14,789 bases of DNA, from positions 1 through 14,789 of the forward strand of contig DTZQ01000704.1 in NCBI GenBank assembly GCA_012961305.1, read 5' to 3'. Origin of the DNA: Armatimonadota bacterium. Lineage in GTDB: Bacteria > Armatimonadota > UBA10988 > DTZQ01. The position numbers and the translations under genes were made by a program. Under the pieces are notes generated by a model. That model did not search any database. It saw only the letters and a list, made by a program, of their open reading frames with translations, and was not told the DNA's origin. Of this stretch, positions 14,585-14,789 are shown piece by piece; the stretch's first letter is position 1, and each line of letters begins with the position of its first letter.

Positions 14585-14789
14585 GGGGAGAGTGGGCCTG
14601 TAAGCCGGCTTCTGTACGGACGGCTGAGCGTCCGTGGTGGTCATCTATCTGGGACGTTGGTTGCCCAACGCCTCAAGCGCCCTACCCGGGGGCTCGGCGG
14701 GCCGCGTCATCGCCCCCTGCTTGGGCTTGCTCCGCACGGGGTTTGCCGAGCCACGGCGGTCACCCGCCGTGCTGGTGGGCTCTTACCCC
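14585..14789 (-). ncRNA. rnpB: RNase P RNA (3' portion, cut by window edge)
   Basis: The catalytic RNA that removes 5' leaders from precursor tRNAs. Read on the minus strand, the sequence shows conserved blocks in the bacterial order: GGTAAGAGCCCACC, GGCTCGGCAAACCCC, GCGGAGCAAGCCCAA, GGGTAGGGCGCTTGAG, AGATAGATGACCACC, then ACAGAAGCCGGCTTAC. These line up block by block with the 3' half of E. coli M1 RNA. A GC-rich stem, GCACGGCGGGTGACCGCCGTGGC, fits the P12 helix. The last block, AGGCCCACTCTCC, would be the 3' strand of P1, so the 3' end near 14585 is estimated by counting from the E. coli end and may be off by several bases. The 5' part and promoter lie beyond 14789. Confidence 0.96.

Noticed and set aside
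1..14789. CRISPR array, insertion sequence, prophage or defence system
   Set aside because: No regularly spaced repeats, transposase, integrase, terminal inverted repeats or defence-type domains were seen; repeats are limited to the short elements listed.

Overview
This window is bacterial chromosome of fairly high GC content, densely packed and mostly read from the minus strand. The mix is a class C DnaE with an intact-looking PHP domain, a class A-type RNase P RNA, PBP2, and a secreted GH2-family protein beside a sialidase-fold protein. That suggests a free-living, rod-shaped, saccharide-using bacterium, possibly of an Armatimonadota, Chloroflexota or similar lineage. Taxonomy cannot be fixed from the sequence alone and this is a weak inference.

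Layout in minus-strand transcription order, from high to low coordinates. RNase P RNA (rnpB) is cut by the right edge, with only its 3' half present. A sialidase-fold (Asp-box) protein on the plus strand converges on it. Divergent from that gene is a secreted GH2 / beta-mannosidase-like protein with its own near-consensus promoter. Next come a DegT/DnrJ/EryC1/StrS aminotransferase, PBP2 (mrdA), a TPR protein, and then dnaE-hisD-hisB. This last trio starts from a near-consensus promoter just upstream of dnaE and is very compact: 21 bases separate dnaE from hisD, and hisD and hisB overlap by 4 bases. It therefore looks like one operon joining the replicative polymerase to two histidine-biosynthesis enzymes. 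The last 180 bases hold an open, charged reading frame after the hisB stop that I cannot assign.

The most notable observation is that the GH2 protein keeps the fold signatures of the beta-mannosidase branch but has lost both catalytic glutamate motifs. The usual WCGNNE is replaced by WCLAPVGE, and the usual SE(Y/F)GFQ by SAVGFQ. It is probably a secreted, catalytically dead glycan-binding protein or has changed chemistry. Its divergent partner has four Asp boxes but apparently lacks the arginine of the (F/Y)RIP motif, so it too may not be an ordinary sialidase. The two could form a small glycan-related module of unknown function.

Short heptamer-type repeats occur at two places, one inside the TPR coding sequence and one between the GH2 gene and the aminotransferase. 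I see no CRISPR array, tRNA, insertion sequence, phage or defence cassette. Most of the window is housekeeping sequence.
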